Shown piece by piece: positions 54,330 to 64,000 of a stretch of DNA of 64,000 nt (the stretch's first letter is position 1; each line of letters opens with the position of its first letter). The stretch spans positions 35,601,526 to 35,665,525 of the forward strand of contig CM053029.1 in the NCBI GenBank assembly GCA_028564925.1, read 5' to 3'. The stretch comes from Lithobates sylvaticus. Its lineage: Eukaryota > Chordata > Amphibia > Anura > Ranidae. The position numbers and the translations under genes are program-made. The notes below the pieces were generated by a model. That model did not search any database and had not been told where the DNA came from. It worked only from the letters and a program-made list of their open reading frames with translations.

Positions 54330-54722
54330 CGGTGTTCTATCACCAAGTGTCCGGCTGTCACTAGGTGTCCGAGGTGTACTGCGCATGCGCAGTACGGATC
54401 AAGAAGATTTTCGGAAATTGCCGGAAGATGAGCAGCGCCTGCGCCGTGAGTCGAGGTGAAGCCTCCACCATCCAAGCGGACATATGGTTAGTCAAAGTTA
54501 GAGGGCCCCTTGCGGGCTCGCGTCGCTCGCCACGCTTCGGTCGCGGCCTCGCTGCGCTCGGCTCTTTTATATTCCAACTCTATGTCCACTTGGATGGTGG
54601 GGCTTGAAAGTGGACTCACGGCGCAGGCGCCGTTCATCCTCGTAAATTTTCGGAATCAGGGTGTACTGCGCATGCGCAGTACACCTCGGATACTTCGTGA
54701 TGGGGGACGGATAATGATACAA
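54330..54722. mobile_element. Foldback element with two perfect NRF1 palindromes
   Basis: The right end, 'cgtgatgggggacggataat', inverted, matches the element start at about 63898. TGCGCATGCGCA occurs at 54380-54391 and 54667-54678, exactly fitting the NRF1 consensus YGCGCAYGCGCR. Inner arms 'ctccaccatccaagcggaca' and 'gtccacttggatggtgg' are inverse. Confidence 0.75.
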
Positions 54723-54769
54723 CAGCTGCACCACCAGACTTCTGCAAAAGGGCTGCTCTGTATTCGTTC

Positions 54770-54895
54770 CTTTATTATCATCGCCATCTAGTGGCCATAA
54801 TAACTTTTACCTGCAGGAAAAAAAAAACATGCTATGGCCACTAGGTGGCGCTGGCGACGTAGGAACCACACATAATAGCCACTTCCAGGCCTGGC
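54770..54895. mobile_element. Foldback copy with two CTCF-like motifs, ~850 bp before mospd3 exon
   Basis: 'atcgccatctagtggccat' (from about 54780) faces 'tggccactaggtggcgctgg' (54835-54854). The second is among the closest fits to the CTCF consensus in the window. Confidence 0.75.
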
Positions 54896-54963
54896 CTTTT
54901 CTGGAACTTTTTACATGTAACAATCAGTATTTTTTGCTAGAAAATTACTTACAACCCCCAAAC

Positions 54964-54964
<1 letters not shown>

Positions 54965-55010
<46 letters not shown>
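54965..55010. repeat. (TA)n microsatellite
   Basis: Pure TA run. Confidence 0.95.
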
Positions 55011-55013
<3 letters not shown>

Positions 55014-55179
55014 AAGCAGAGGCCCTATAGAAAAAAAAAATGGTGGGCGTTGCAGTTCTTTATGTCGCACGGTATTTGTGCAGCTTTTTTTATTTTTTTG
55101 GGGGGATAAATACACTTTTTACAAAATGAATGTATTTCATAATCATAAATCATAAATGTATACTAATAATAATAATAGT

Positions 55180-55612
55180 GTGCGGCTGTGGTGAGGACAT
55201 TAGAGTGTAAGCTTCTCTGGTACAGAGACTGATGTGACTGGCTCAGTGATCTCTGTACAGCACTGCGGTATATGTCAGAGCTATATAAATGTATAATAAT
55301 AGTGTGTGACTGTGGGGGGGGGGGGGGATTAGAGTGTAAGCTCCTCTGGTGCAGAGACAGATGTGACTGGCTCAGTGATCTCTGTACAGCACTGCGGTAT
55401 ATGTCAGAGCTATATACATGTATAATAATAATAGCGTGTGACTGTAGGGGGACATTAGAGTGTAAGCTCCTCTGGTGCAGAGACGGATGTGACTGGCTCA
55501 GTGTTCTCTGTACAGCACTGCGGTATATGTCAGAGCTATATAAATGTATAATAATAATAGCGTGTGACTGTAGGGGGACATTAGAGTGTAAGCTCCTCTG
55601 GTACAGAGACTA
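55180..55612 (+). repeat. ~125-bp tandem repeat of the 'tgtaagctcctctgg' type
   Basis: Three and a half copies, 'attagagtgtaagctcctct' at about 55200, 55330, 55455 and 55580, each with 'cagcactgcggtatatgtca'. The last copy ends within 35 bp of the mospd3 exon acceptor. Confidence 0.85.
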
Positions 55613-55718
55613 AATGATTGTCCTCTCTCTCTCTCCTGTACAGTGTCCTGTCTGTGATCCGCCCCTCCCGTCTCTCCGGTTGCGGGGATGTGATGTGACC
55701 AATGTGCAGCGTATGTAG

Positions 55719-56103
<385 letters not shown>

Positions 56104-56279
56104 CCTGGTAAACCCCTCCCCCACTGCTTGAAACATGAGACTGTCAGGTCTGTGCAATCCCCCCGTATCCATCACAGATATCATTTTTGTGTCACTGACC
56201 TTTGTCGAGCCACATCAGCCTCAGTTAATATGGGAGCTGGTCGGTGGCACTTACAAGAACACTCAACTGGCATATATTT

Positions 56280-56665
56280 AAAAAAAAAAAATTAGAATAG
56301 CTGTTCGTCAATCGAAACTGCGTGTAAATTAATTTTGTGTGAATGGGGTAAAATTGAAGGTTATCTGGTTTTATTCTCTGCAGGTCGAATGTTATTTATT
56401 AAAGAAAAAACTAAATTTTGAATGGGGAAAATACTGCATTATGGCCAATAGATGGAGCTGAAGAGCATACTTATTTTGTATTATAGCGCCATCTAGTGGC
56501 CTTAATGTCCTTTTTTTTTTCCCCCATTCACACCACTGGGAATATAGCCTGAGAATATTAAATTTTGCATTTGCACCATTTGCACAGAATGAGCTTACAT
56601 GCAGTTTTGGTGGACCGAAAGCTGTGTTTTTTTTAAGTATAAATGCACCAGTATGTAGCGGTAGC
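56280..56665. mobile_element. Foldback repeat with paired CTCF-like motifs
   Basis: 'tatggccaatagatggagct' (about 56440) and 'agcgccatctagtggcctta' (from about 56485) with family arms such as 'ttacatgcagttttg'. Confidence 0.7.
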
Positions 56666-56729
56666 CTTAGAGAAAACAATGGCGAAAGATGTAATCTGCC
56701 CCATGCCGCCTAATGCCCTCCAGCCCACA

Positions 56730-56945
56730 GGCACATTTCGGAGATAAAAAAACAGAAATGGAAGGCGCGCACACCCATTACCAAAGATAATTTAATAATA
56801 AAAATGTTTTATATAAAAGTGGGAACTCACAAAATGCAACTGACAAAAGAGGCCATACAAAACAATGCATGGACATGCACAGAACACGGGGTACATCTAA
56901 CGCGTTTCGGGGGCGCACCCCCTTCCTCAGGGCTAGAAGATGACT
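56730..56945. repeat. Interspersed repeat with 'aacgcgtttcggg' core
   Basis: 'ctaacgcgtttcgggggcgc' followed by 'cttcctcagggct'. Same layout as the repeats at 6395, 13160 and 47931. Confidence 0.5.
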
Positions 56946-56960
56946 TACCATACACACTCT

Positions 56961-57401
56961 AATGCCGCGTACACACGGTCGGACTTTTTCCGACAGAAAA
57001 AGTCTGACAGAATCTTTTCACCGGACATACCGATCGTGTGTGTGTGCCTCATCTGCCTTTTTTTTTTTTTTTTTTATTCTGACGGACCTAGAAATAGAAC
57101 ATGTTCTAAATTTACCTGACGGAGCCAATCCCTATCGGGAAAACCCCCTCGTCTGTATGCTGGTCCGACGACGTTCAAAAACGGCGCATGCTCTGAAGCA
57201 AGTACAAGACGGCAGCTGTTGGCTACTGGCTATTGAACTTCCTTTTTTTCTAGTCACGTCGTACATGTTGTACGTCACCGCGTTCTGGACGGTCGGACTT
57301 TGGTGCGATCGTGTGTGGGCAAGACCGTTTCGGCGGAACTCCGTCGCAAAGACCGTCGGAGTTTGTTCCGACGGAAAGACCGGTCGTGTGTACGCGGCAT
57401 T
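56961..57401. mobile_element. Foldback element 'cgtacacacggtcgg'
   Basis: Ends aatgccgcgtacacacggtc and ccggtcgtgtgtacgcggca are inverted. Related to 23001-24113 and 24879-25252. Confidence 0.78.
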
Positions 57402-57469
57402 AGACGATTGGGGGGGGTTCCATTGGTTTCCCTTGAGTGCACATCCCTCATTTTTTTCAATCTTGGACA

Positions 57470-58095
57470 ACAGGTGGCGGTAGAGACACTTTTTCCATGG
57501 TGGAGATGAGTAAGACCTCATCTGGAATATGCAGTTCAGTTTTGGGCACCAGTTCTCAAAAAGGATATCAGGGAACTGGAGAAAGTGCAGAGAAGGGCAC
57601 CCAAACTGATAAGAGACATGGAGGAGCTCAGCTATGAGGAAAGATTAGAGGAACTGAATTTATTCTCTCTTGAGAAGAGGAGAATAAGGGGGGATATGAT
57701 CAACATGTACAAAAATATAGGGGGTCCATATAGTGAACTTGGTGTTGAGTTATTCACTTTACGGTCAACACAGAGGACAAGGGGCACTCTTTACGTCTAG
57801 AGGAAAAGAGATTTCATCTCCAAATAGGGAAAGGTTTCTTCACAGTAAGAGCTGTGAAAATGTGGAATAGACTCCCTGCAGAGGTGGTTCTGGCCAGCTC
57901 AGTAGATTGCTTTCAGAAAGGCCTGGATACTTTCCTAAATGTACATAATATAACTGGGTACTGACATTTATAAGTAAAGTTGATCCGGGGAAAATCCGAT
58001 TGCTTCGTGGGGGATCAGGAAGGGATTTTTTCCCCTGCTTTAGCAAATTGGATCATGCTCTGCTGGGGTTTTTTGCCTTCCTCTGGATCAACTGT
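57470..58095 (+). mobile_element. LINE remnant (CR1/L2-like), reverse transcriptase end and 3' tail
   Basis: Translated pieces read [11 protein letters not shown], then [18 protein letters not shown] and [19 protein letters not shown], the usual C-terminal part of CR1/L2/Rex1-type reverse transcriptases. The frame changes near 57585 and is lost after about 57800. The tail 'gcaaattggatcatgctctg' with 'ttttgccttcctctggatca' is the typical 3' region of these elements. The 5' part is absent, as usual for 5'-truncated LINEs. Confidence 0.85.
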
Positions 58096-58570
58096 GTGTA
58101 CGCTCCATCGGACAATTGTTGTCGGACAAATGTTGGATGGCAGGTCTTCAAATTTTCCGCGGACAAATGTCTGTTGTCGGATTTTCCGAGTGTGTGTACA
58201 CAAGTCCGTCAGACAAAAGTCCAAAGTACAAACACGCATGCTCGGAAGCAGAAGCGGTCGGTCTTGTAAACTAGCGTTCGTAATGGAGAATTAACATTCG
58301 TGACGCGGCAAATTATGAAATCTCCAAATGCAGCGCATAATTCTCTTATACTTTTAATGGGATAATAATGAAGCTGCTTTGCTGGTGATACTGATGGAAT
58401 TATTGCAAACAAATTTTCAAAGGCTTTTTTTTTCTAGTGATATCAAGAATAATATTATTATGCTTTTTTTAATTTTTTTTATTTGGGCAAGTTACCACAA
58501 CACCATTATCCCGTAGTTTATAAGATCAAAGATACAACTATATTGGTGTCACTTGTCAATTTTACATTGT
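58096..58570. other. Worn foldback piece and AT-rich sequence
   Basis: About 58085-58260 has 'attgttgtcggacaaatgtt' and related words of the cggtcgg foldback family. 58270-58570 shows nothing recognised. Confidence 0.45.
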
Positions 58571-58575
58571 ATTTT

Positions 58576-59578
58576 TTAACCACTTCAGCCCCGGACTTTT
58601 TGCGATTCGGCACTGTGTCGCTTTAACTGACAATTGCGCGGTCGTGCGACGTGGCACCAAAAAAAAAACAAAATTGGCGTCCTTTTTTTCCCACAAATAG
58701 AGCTTTCTTTGGTGGTATTTGATCACCCTGCGGTTTTTATTTTTTTGCGCTATAAACAAAATAGAGCGACAATTTTGAAAAAAAAAAAACACAATTATTT
58801 TATAATAAATATCCCCAAAAAATTTATAAAAAAAAAACATATTTTTTACCTCAGTTTAGGCCGATACGTATTCTTCTACATATTTCTGGTAAAAAATTTA
58901 TAAAAAATAAATAAAAAAATCGCAATTAGCGATTGAGTTGTTTGCGCAAAAGTTATAGCGTTTACAAAATAGGGGATAGTTTTATAGCATTTTTATTAAT
59001 ATTTTTTTTTTTTTTTACTAGTAATGGCGGCGATCAGCGATTTTTATTGTGACTGCGACATTATGGCGGACACATCGGACATTTTTGACACATTTTTGGG
59101 ACCATTGTCATTTAGATAGAAATCAGTGCTATTTAAATGCACTTATTCCTATATAAATGACACTGGCAGTGAAGGAGTTAACCACTAGGGGGCGGGGAGG
59201 GGCTAAGTGTGATGTGTTGTGTTTTTTTTTTTTTACATTAGTAGGCGTGGCTGTACGTCTGATGTCACTGATCGGCTTTCCCGATGACACGGAACAGCCG
59301 AAAAGTGACAGGCAGAGTAGGAAGCGCGGGGAGAGGTTTGTTTACACAGACCTCTCCCCGTTCTTCAGCTCTGTGACCCGATCGCGGTACACCAGCGGCG
59401 ATGGGGCCCGCGGCCGTGGTCACGGAGCTCCCGACCTAGTCGCGAGTGCATCGCCCGAGGCGCGCACGCGACCCCACGGCTAAGCAATTAAAGGGGACGT
59501 GTATATACACACGTGCTTTTGCCTAGCCGTGCCATTCTGCCGACGTATATGTGCAGGAGGCGGTCTGGAAGCGGTTAA
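58576..59578 (+). mobile_element. TTAA-flanked element, family A, copy 5 (sub-family of copy 3)
   Basis: Ends ttaaccacttcagccccgga and gcggttaa. The right third resembles copy 3 inverted ('tgccattctgccgacgtata'). No transposase. Confidence 0.8.
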
Positions 59579-59734
59579 ATGTCAAACTTTCACAATTTCT
59601 GCCAGGGTATGCAAACTTTTGAGCACAACTGTATGTTAAGGCCTTGTGATCCCAGTTTATTACGACCCGGTTCGCTTTACAGATCCCGACACATCAGCCG
59701 GTCATCAGATTGCATGAGAACGAGGATTCCTTAC

Positions 59735-59840
59735 AGGTAGTGTTGCCTTGCATCTGGATGACGCATTTGGCATCGTGTGCGAACTCCCGAGAGTTGAAGG
59801 GCCGAACGCGGACGGCAACTTTCACTGAGGCACCCGCCAT
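59735..59840 (-). CDS. KIF1-family kinesin-3, first coding exon only
   Basis: On the - strand, 35 codons plus one base: [20 protein letters not shown], then [15 protein letters not shown]. This is the N-terminus of the motor domain of KIF1A/KIF1B/KIF1C, plus-end microtubule motors for vesicle transport. [19 protein letters not shown] is identical to KIF1A; DAKCV and MQGNTT are nearer KIF1C. The context aagATGg is a good start. A strong acceptor (tttctgtttcttacag) opens the exon at 59867 and the donor is gtaagg at 59734. No stop or frameshift. I find no other kinesin exon on either strand. It may be a real gene with huge introns running leftwards over mospd3, a copied exon, or an assembly join. 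Confidence 0.82.
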
Positions 59841-59867
59841 CTTTACCTTCAATCCAAACCGTCAGAT
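59841..59867 (-). other. 5' UTR part of the KIF1-type exon
   Basis: The 27 bases between the acceptor AG and the ATG on the - strand, beginning atctgacggtttgg. The layout implies a further noncoding exon to the right. Confidence 0.65.
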
Positions 59868-59928
59868 CTGTAAGAAACAGAAAAAAAAAAGAAGGTTATA
59901 CAGATTTAATCTTACAGAGGGCCAACTC

Positions 59929-60078
<150 letters not shown>

Positions 60079-60086
60079 TTTTATTT

Positions 60087-60121
<35 letters not shown>

Positions 60122-60138
60122 TACAATAGACACACACA

Positions 60139-61167
60139 GTGCATCTGGAAAGTATTCACAGCGTTTCACTTTTTCATGTGCAATTCGTTTAGTTTTTTTT
60201 TGTTTTTCGTTTTTTTTTTTCGTTCGTTCGTTATCGTACGAATGAACGAACGATTCGCTAAAAATTTTAACGAATAACGAATCGTTCGAATCGAACGAAT
60301 CCGAAAACAACCAAAATACGGAAAAAATAAATAAATAAATAAATTAGAAACAACGAATGTACAAAAGTAGAAAATCTGAAAAACGAAAAAAACGGGAACA
60401 ACGAAAATCAAAATGAACGAAAAAATTCGTACATTCGTAACTTTTTTTGTTTGTTGAATTGGTAATTTTCCGTGTCCCTTACAATGGCGCTGCTTAACGT
60501 GCCTCGAATGAATTGACCAAAAAATTCGTAACTTTTTTTTTTTTTCTATTCGGAATTTTCCGTGTCTCTTACAATGGCGCTGCTTAACGTGCTTCGAATG
60601 GATTGAACGAAAAAAATTCGTACATTCGTAACTTTTTTTTTCGATTCGGACTTTTCCGTGTCACTTAAAATGTAATAATAGCATACACATTACATAAAAT
60701 TATGAATTATGCTCCGATTACGAATCTACGAATAAATACGAATGCGTCCGAATTTCGAATAAACGAAAACTAACGGAAAAACGAATCAACGAAAAAATAA
60801 CTTACGAAAAATACGAATCGTTACGAATACGAACACCGACGACTTACGAAATTACGAATCGTTACAAATCAACGGAAACGAAAAAAACGAAACGAAAATA
60901 AACAAAATTTTTTTGTTGTGCACGTCTATTTGTTATGTTACAGCCCTTATTCCAAAGTGGAATAAATTCCTTATTTTCCTCTAAATTCTACAAACAATCC
61001 CCCATAATGACAACGCGAAAGAAGTTTGTTTGAAATCTTTGCAAATTTATTAGAAATACATTTTTAAAAAGAAATCCCAATTGCTCAATACTTTGGTGAA
61101 GCTCCTTTGGCACCAATTACAGCCTCAAGTCTTTTTGGAGTACGACGCTACAAGCTTGGCACTCCTA
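60139..61167 (-). mobile_element. Tc1-like element 4, terminal part, interrupted
   Basis: 'gcatctggaaagtattcaca' is a Tc1 terminal sequence, and 'ttgttatgttacagccctta' resumes it after the ACGAAT foldback (60174-60928). Text continues to 'ttacagcctcaagtcttttt', the usual end of the transposase reading region. A second Tc1 begins at about 61168. Confidence 0.75.
60174..60928. mobile_element. Second ACGAAT foldback element (hAT-type)
   Basis: 'atgtgcaattcgttt' at left and 'ttttgttgtgcacgtcta' at right match the 52500-53202 copy. Outermost bases are worn, so no clean duplication is seen. Confidence 0.75.
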
Positions 61168-63554
61168 CAGTGCCTTGAAAAAGTATTCACACACCTTGAA
61201 ATTTTCAACCAAAAAAAAAACGTAAAATGTATTTTATTGGGCTTTTATGTGATGAACCAACACAAAGTGGCTCATAATTGTGAAGTGGACGGAAAATGAT
61301 AAATGGTTTTCAAAATAAAAATATGTGAAAAAGGGGGGGGGGATACAAATGAATACAAATGTACGCCACACAAGTCAATACTTTGTAGAACCCCCTTTCA
61401 CTGCAATTACAGCTGCAAGTCTTTTTAACTTCTTGCTGACCGCCCACTGTCAAATGACGGCGGGACGGTGCAGCTCTTGTGGCGGGCCGCCGTCATATGA
61501 CGGCGCTCGCTTTTTGGCCACTAGGGGGCGCGCGCGTACCCGCCGCGTAGCTGGGGACCCGATGGTCGCGATGACCGCCAGGCACGCGCGATTGCCCGGT
61601 AATCGAGCAGGACGTGGATCGGTGTATGTAAACACACAGATCCACGTCCTGTCAGAGGAGAGGAGACCGATGGTGTGTCCCTTGTACATAGGGACACCGA
61701 TCGGTCCCCTCCCCCAGTCAGTCCCCCCCCCACAGTTAGAAACACTCATATAGGGAGCATATTAACCCCTGCAGCGCCCCCTAGTGTTAACCCCTTCCCT
61801 GCCAGTCACATTTATACAGTAATCAATGCATTTTTATAGCACGGATCGCTGTATAAATGTGAATGGTCGCAAAAATGTGTCATAAGTGTCCGAAGTGTCC
61901 GCCGCCGCAGTCACGATAAAAAATCGCAAATCACCGCCATTACTAGTAAAAAAAAAAATAATAATAATAAAAATGCTATAAAATCTATCCCCTATTTTGT
62001 AGACGCTATAACTTTTGCGCAAACCAATCAATAGACGCTTATTGCGATTTTTTTTTACCAAAAATATGTAGAAGAATACGTATCGGCCTAAACTGAGGAA
62101 AAAATTTGTTTAAAAAAAAAATAATTAAAATTGGATATTTATTATAATAAAAAGTAAAAAATATTGCGTTTTTTCAAACTTGTCCCTCTTAATTTGTTTA
62201 TAGCGCAAGAAATAAAAACCACAGAGGTGATCAAATACCACCAAAATAAAGCTCTATCTGTGGGGAAAAAATTATAATGTTATTTGGGTACAGCGTTGCA
62301 TGACCGCGCAATTGTCATTCAAAATGCGACAGCGCTGAAAGCTGAAAATGGCCTGGGCAGGAAGGAGGTGTTCGTGCCTGGTAGGCAAGTAGTTAAAGGA
62401 TATCTCTACCAGCTTTGCACATCTAGAGAGAGTGACATTTTAGCCAAATCCAATAGCCCAAGCTCCACCATGTTGGATGGGGAGTGTCGGTGCACAGCCA
62501 TTTTCAGGTCTCTTCAGAGATGTTCAAATCGGGTTCAAGTCTTGGCTCTGGTTGGGCCACTCAAGGACATTCACAGAGTTGTCCTGTAGCCACTCCTTTG
62601 TTATCTTGGCTGTGTGCTTAGGGTCGTTGTCCTGTTGGAAGATGACCCTTCGCCCCCAGTCTGAGGTCCAGAGCGCTCTGGAGCAGGTTTCCATCAAGGA
62701 TGTCTCTGTACATCGCTGCATTCATCTTTCCCTCAATCCTGACTAGTCTCCCAGTTCCTGCCGCTGAAAAACACCCCCGCAGCATGATGCTGCCACCACC
62801 ATGCTTCACTATAGGGATGGTATTGGCCAGGTGATGAGCGGTTTCCTCCAGACATGACGCTTGCCATTCAGGCCAAAGAGTTCAATCCTTGTTTCATCAG
62901 ACCAGAGAATTTTGTTTCTCATGGTCTGAGAGTCCTTCAGGTGTCTTTTAGCAAACTCCAGGTGGGCCGTCATGTGCCTTTTACTGAGAAGTGGCTTCTG
63001 TCTGGCCACTGAACCATACAGGCCTGATTGGTGGAGTGCTGCAGAGATGGTTCTTCTTCTGGAAGGTTCTCCTCCCTCCACAGAGAAACTCTGGAGTTCT
63101 GTCAGAGTGACCATCGGGGTTCTTGGTCACCTCCCTGACTAAGGCCCTTCTCCCCCGATCGATTAGTTTGGCCCGGTGGCCCGTTCTAGGAAGAGTCCTG
63201 GTGGTTCCAAACTTCTTCCATTTACGGATGATGGAGGCCACTGTGCTCATTGGGACCTTCAATGCTGCAGAAATTCTTCTGTACCCTTCCCCCGATCTGA
63301 GCCTCCATACAATTCTGTCTTGGGGGTCTACAGACAATTCATTGGACTTCATGGCTTGGTTTGTGCTCTGACACGCACTGTTATCTGTGGGACCTTTATA
63401 TAGACAGGTGTGGCCTTTCCAAATCATGGCCAATCAACTGAATTTACCACAGGTGGGCTCCAATCAAGTTGTAGAAACATCTCAAGGATGATCAGTGGAG
63501 ACAGGAAGCACCTGAGCTCAATTATGAGTGTCATGGCAACGGGTGTGAATACTT
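61168..63554 (-). mobile_element. Tc1-like element 5 with a family A insertion
   Basis: Left end 'cagtgccttgaaaaagtatt'. The - strand transposase pieces include [78 protein letters not shown] and DLNPI. There are at least three frame breaks. Family A copy 6 (61425-62396) splits the 3' part. The right inverted arm is missing after 'gtgtgaatactta'. Confidence 0.87.
61425..62396 (-). mobile_element. TTAA-flanked element, family A, copy 6
   Basis: Sits between 'gcaagtcttt' and 'aggatatctctacc' of Tc1 element 5, with TTAA at both junctions (61425-61428 and 62393-62396). It shows the TTAA target duplication most directly of the six copies. Confidence 0.85.
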
Positions 63555-63555
63555 A

Positions 63556-63897
63556 CCGTATTTATCGGCGTATAACACGCACCCCAAGTTTAGGAGGGCA
63601 TTTAAAAGGAAAAAAAGTTTTAGGAGGGAAGTTTAGGGGAAAAAAAACACTTACATTTAAGCGTCATTTGCAGCTTGCCCAGTGTGATCTGCAGCTTTGC
63701 CCAGTGTCAGTTGCAGCTTGCCAGCCTCATTTCCATCTTTTCCACATTTAAAATTGCCGCCTAGAAGACTGCGCGGCCGGAAAAGACCGATCGTCGGCGG
63801 AAAAGCCCGAGCCGTCTGTTCGGCTCCTGCTCTCAGTCCCGCCTCCCTGCTGTTTCGGAAGCGAGCGCAGGGAGGCGGGACTGCGAGTGGAGCCGGT
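63556..63897. repeat. Repeat starting 'ccgtatttatcggcgtataa'
   Basis: The first part (63556-63650) looks like the end of a DNA element I have met in amphibian sequence but cannot name. 'gcagcttgcccagtgtgatc' then repeats loosely (63660-63720). A 17-bp perfect hairpin (cagtcccgcctccctgc) lies at 63834-63850 and 63867-63883. Confidence 0.45.
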
Positions 63898-64000
63898 GTT
63901 GTATCATTATCCGTCCCCCATCACGAAGTGTCCGAGGTGTACTGCGCATGCGCAGTACACAGGACACCCTGATTCCGAAAATTGCAGAGGATGAACGGCG
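63898..64000. mobile_element. Foldback element with NRF1 palindrome, cut by the window edge
   Basis: 'gttgtatcattatccgtccc' is the inverse of the right end of the 54330-54722 element. TGCGCATGCGCA lies at 63943-63954. Confidence 0.75.

Noticed and set aside
59600-59734. Possible second mospd3 exon before the KIF1-type exon
   Set aside because: 'gttcgctttacag' looks like an acceptor on the + strand, but the sequence after it gives no MSP-domain text (VLCTTP, VKPQ) in any frame.

Overview
This is vertebrate nuclear DNA, most likely from a frog. A ranid is my best guess, because the foldback repeats and Tc1 types resemble those I associate with ranid genomes; that is recollection, not a search. 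Unique sequence is sparse. The window holds one complete protein-coding gene, the first coding exon of a second, and a lone first coding exon of a third on the opposite strand. Almost everything else is minisatellite or DNA transposon.

Gene 1 is pcolce (procollagen C-proteinase enhancer 1), + strand, 921-39251. All nine exons have GT-AG borders and compatible phases, and together encode 499 residues: signal peptide, CUB1, CUB2, a long Pro/Lys/Thr linker and a C-terminal NTR domain. The mammalian gene spans only a few kilobases; here repeats inflate it to about 38 kb. Intron 1 alone is 26.5 kb. Gene 2 is mospd3, + strand, whose first coding exon is at 55725-55920. PCOLCE followed by MOSPD3 on the same strand is the order on human 7q22.1, which supports both calls. 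A GC-rich block near 45.5-45.8 kb is the likely mospd3 promoter. Gene 3 is a KIF1-type kinesin first coding exon on the - strand (59735-59840). It has an intact frame and good splice signals, but no other kinesin exon is visible here.

Layout: 1-770, 60-bp minisatellite; 0.9-27.5 kb, pcolce exon 1 and intron 1 (109-, 29- and 31-bp minisatellites, a composite hAT-like element, two broken Tc1 elements, many copies of a foldback repeat with CTCF-like motifs, and a 1.5-kb polypurine tract); 27.5-39.8 kb, exons 2-9 with a 76-bp array in intron 2, a tandem duplication taking in part of exon 5 in intron 4, a minisatellite of about 68 bp in intron 7 and a 55-bp minisatellite in intron 8; 40-41.3 kb, 36-bp minisatellite; 42.1-45.3 kb, 39-bp minisatellite; 46-64 kb, TTAA-flanked elements nested in Tc1 elements, an ACGAAT-rich hAT foldback, a LINE remnant, and the mospd3 and KIF1 exons.

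The main candidates for something new are: (i) the 76-bp array in pcolce intron 2, ten palindromic units each with two opposed near-consensus CTCF motifs; (ii) the decayed partial copies of exon 5 in intron 4; (iii) the lone antisense KIF1 exon; and (iv) transposon-borne NRF1, CTCF and ETS-like motifs spread through the locus.
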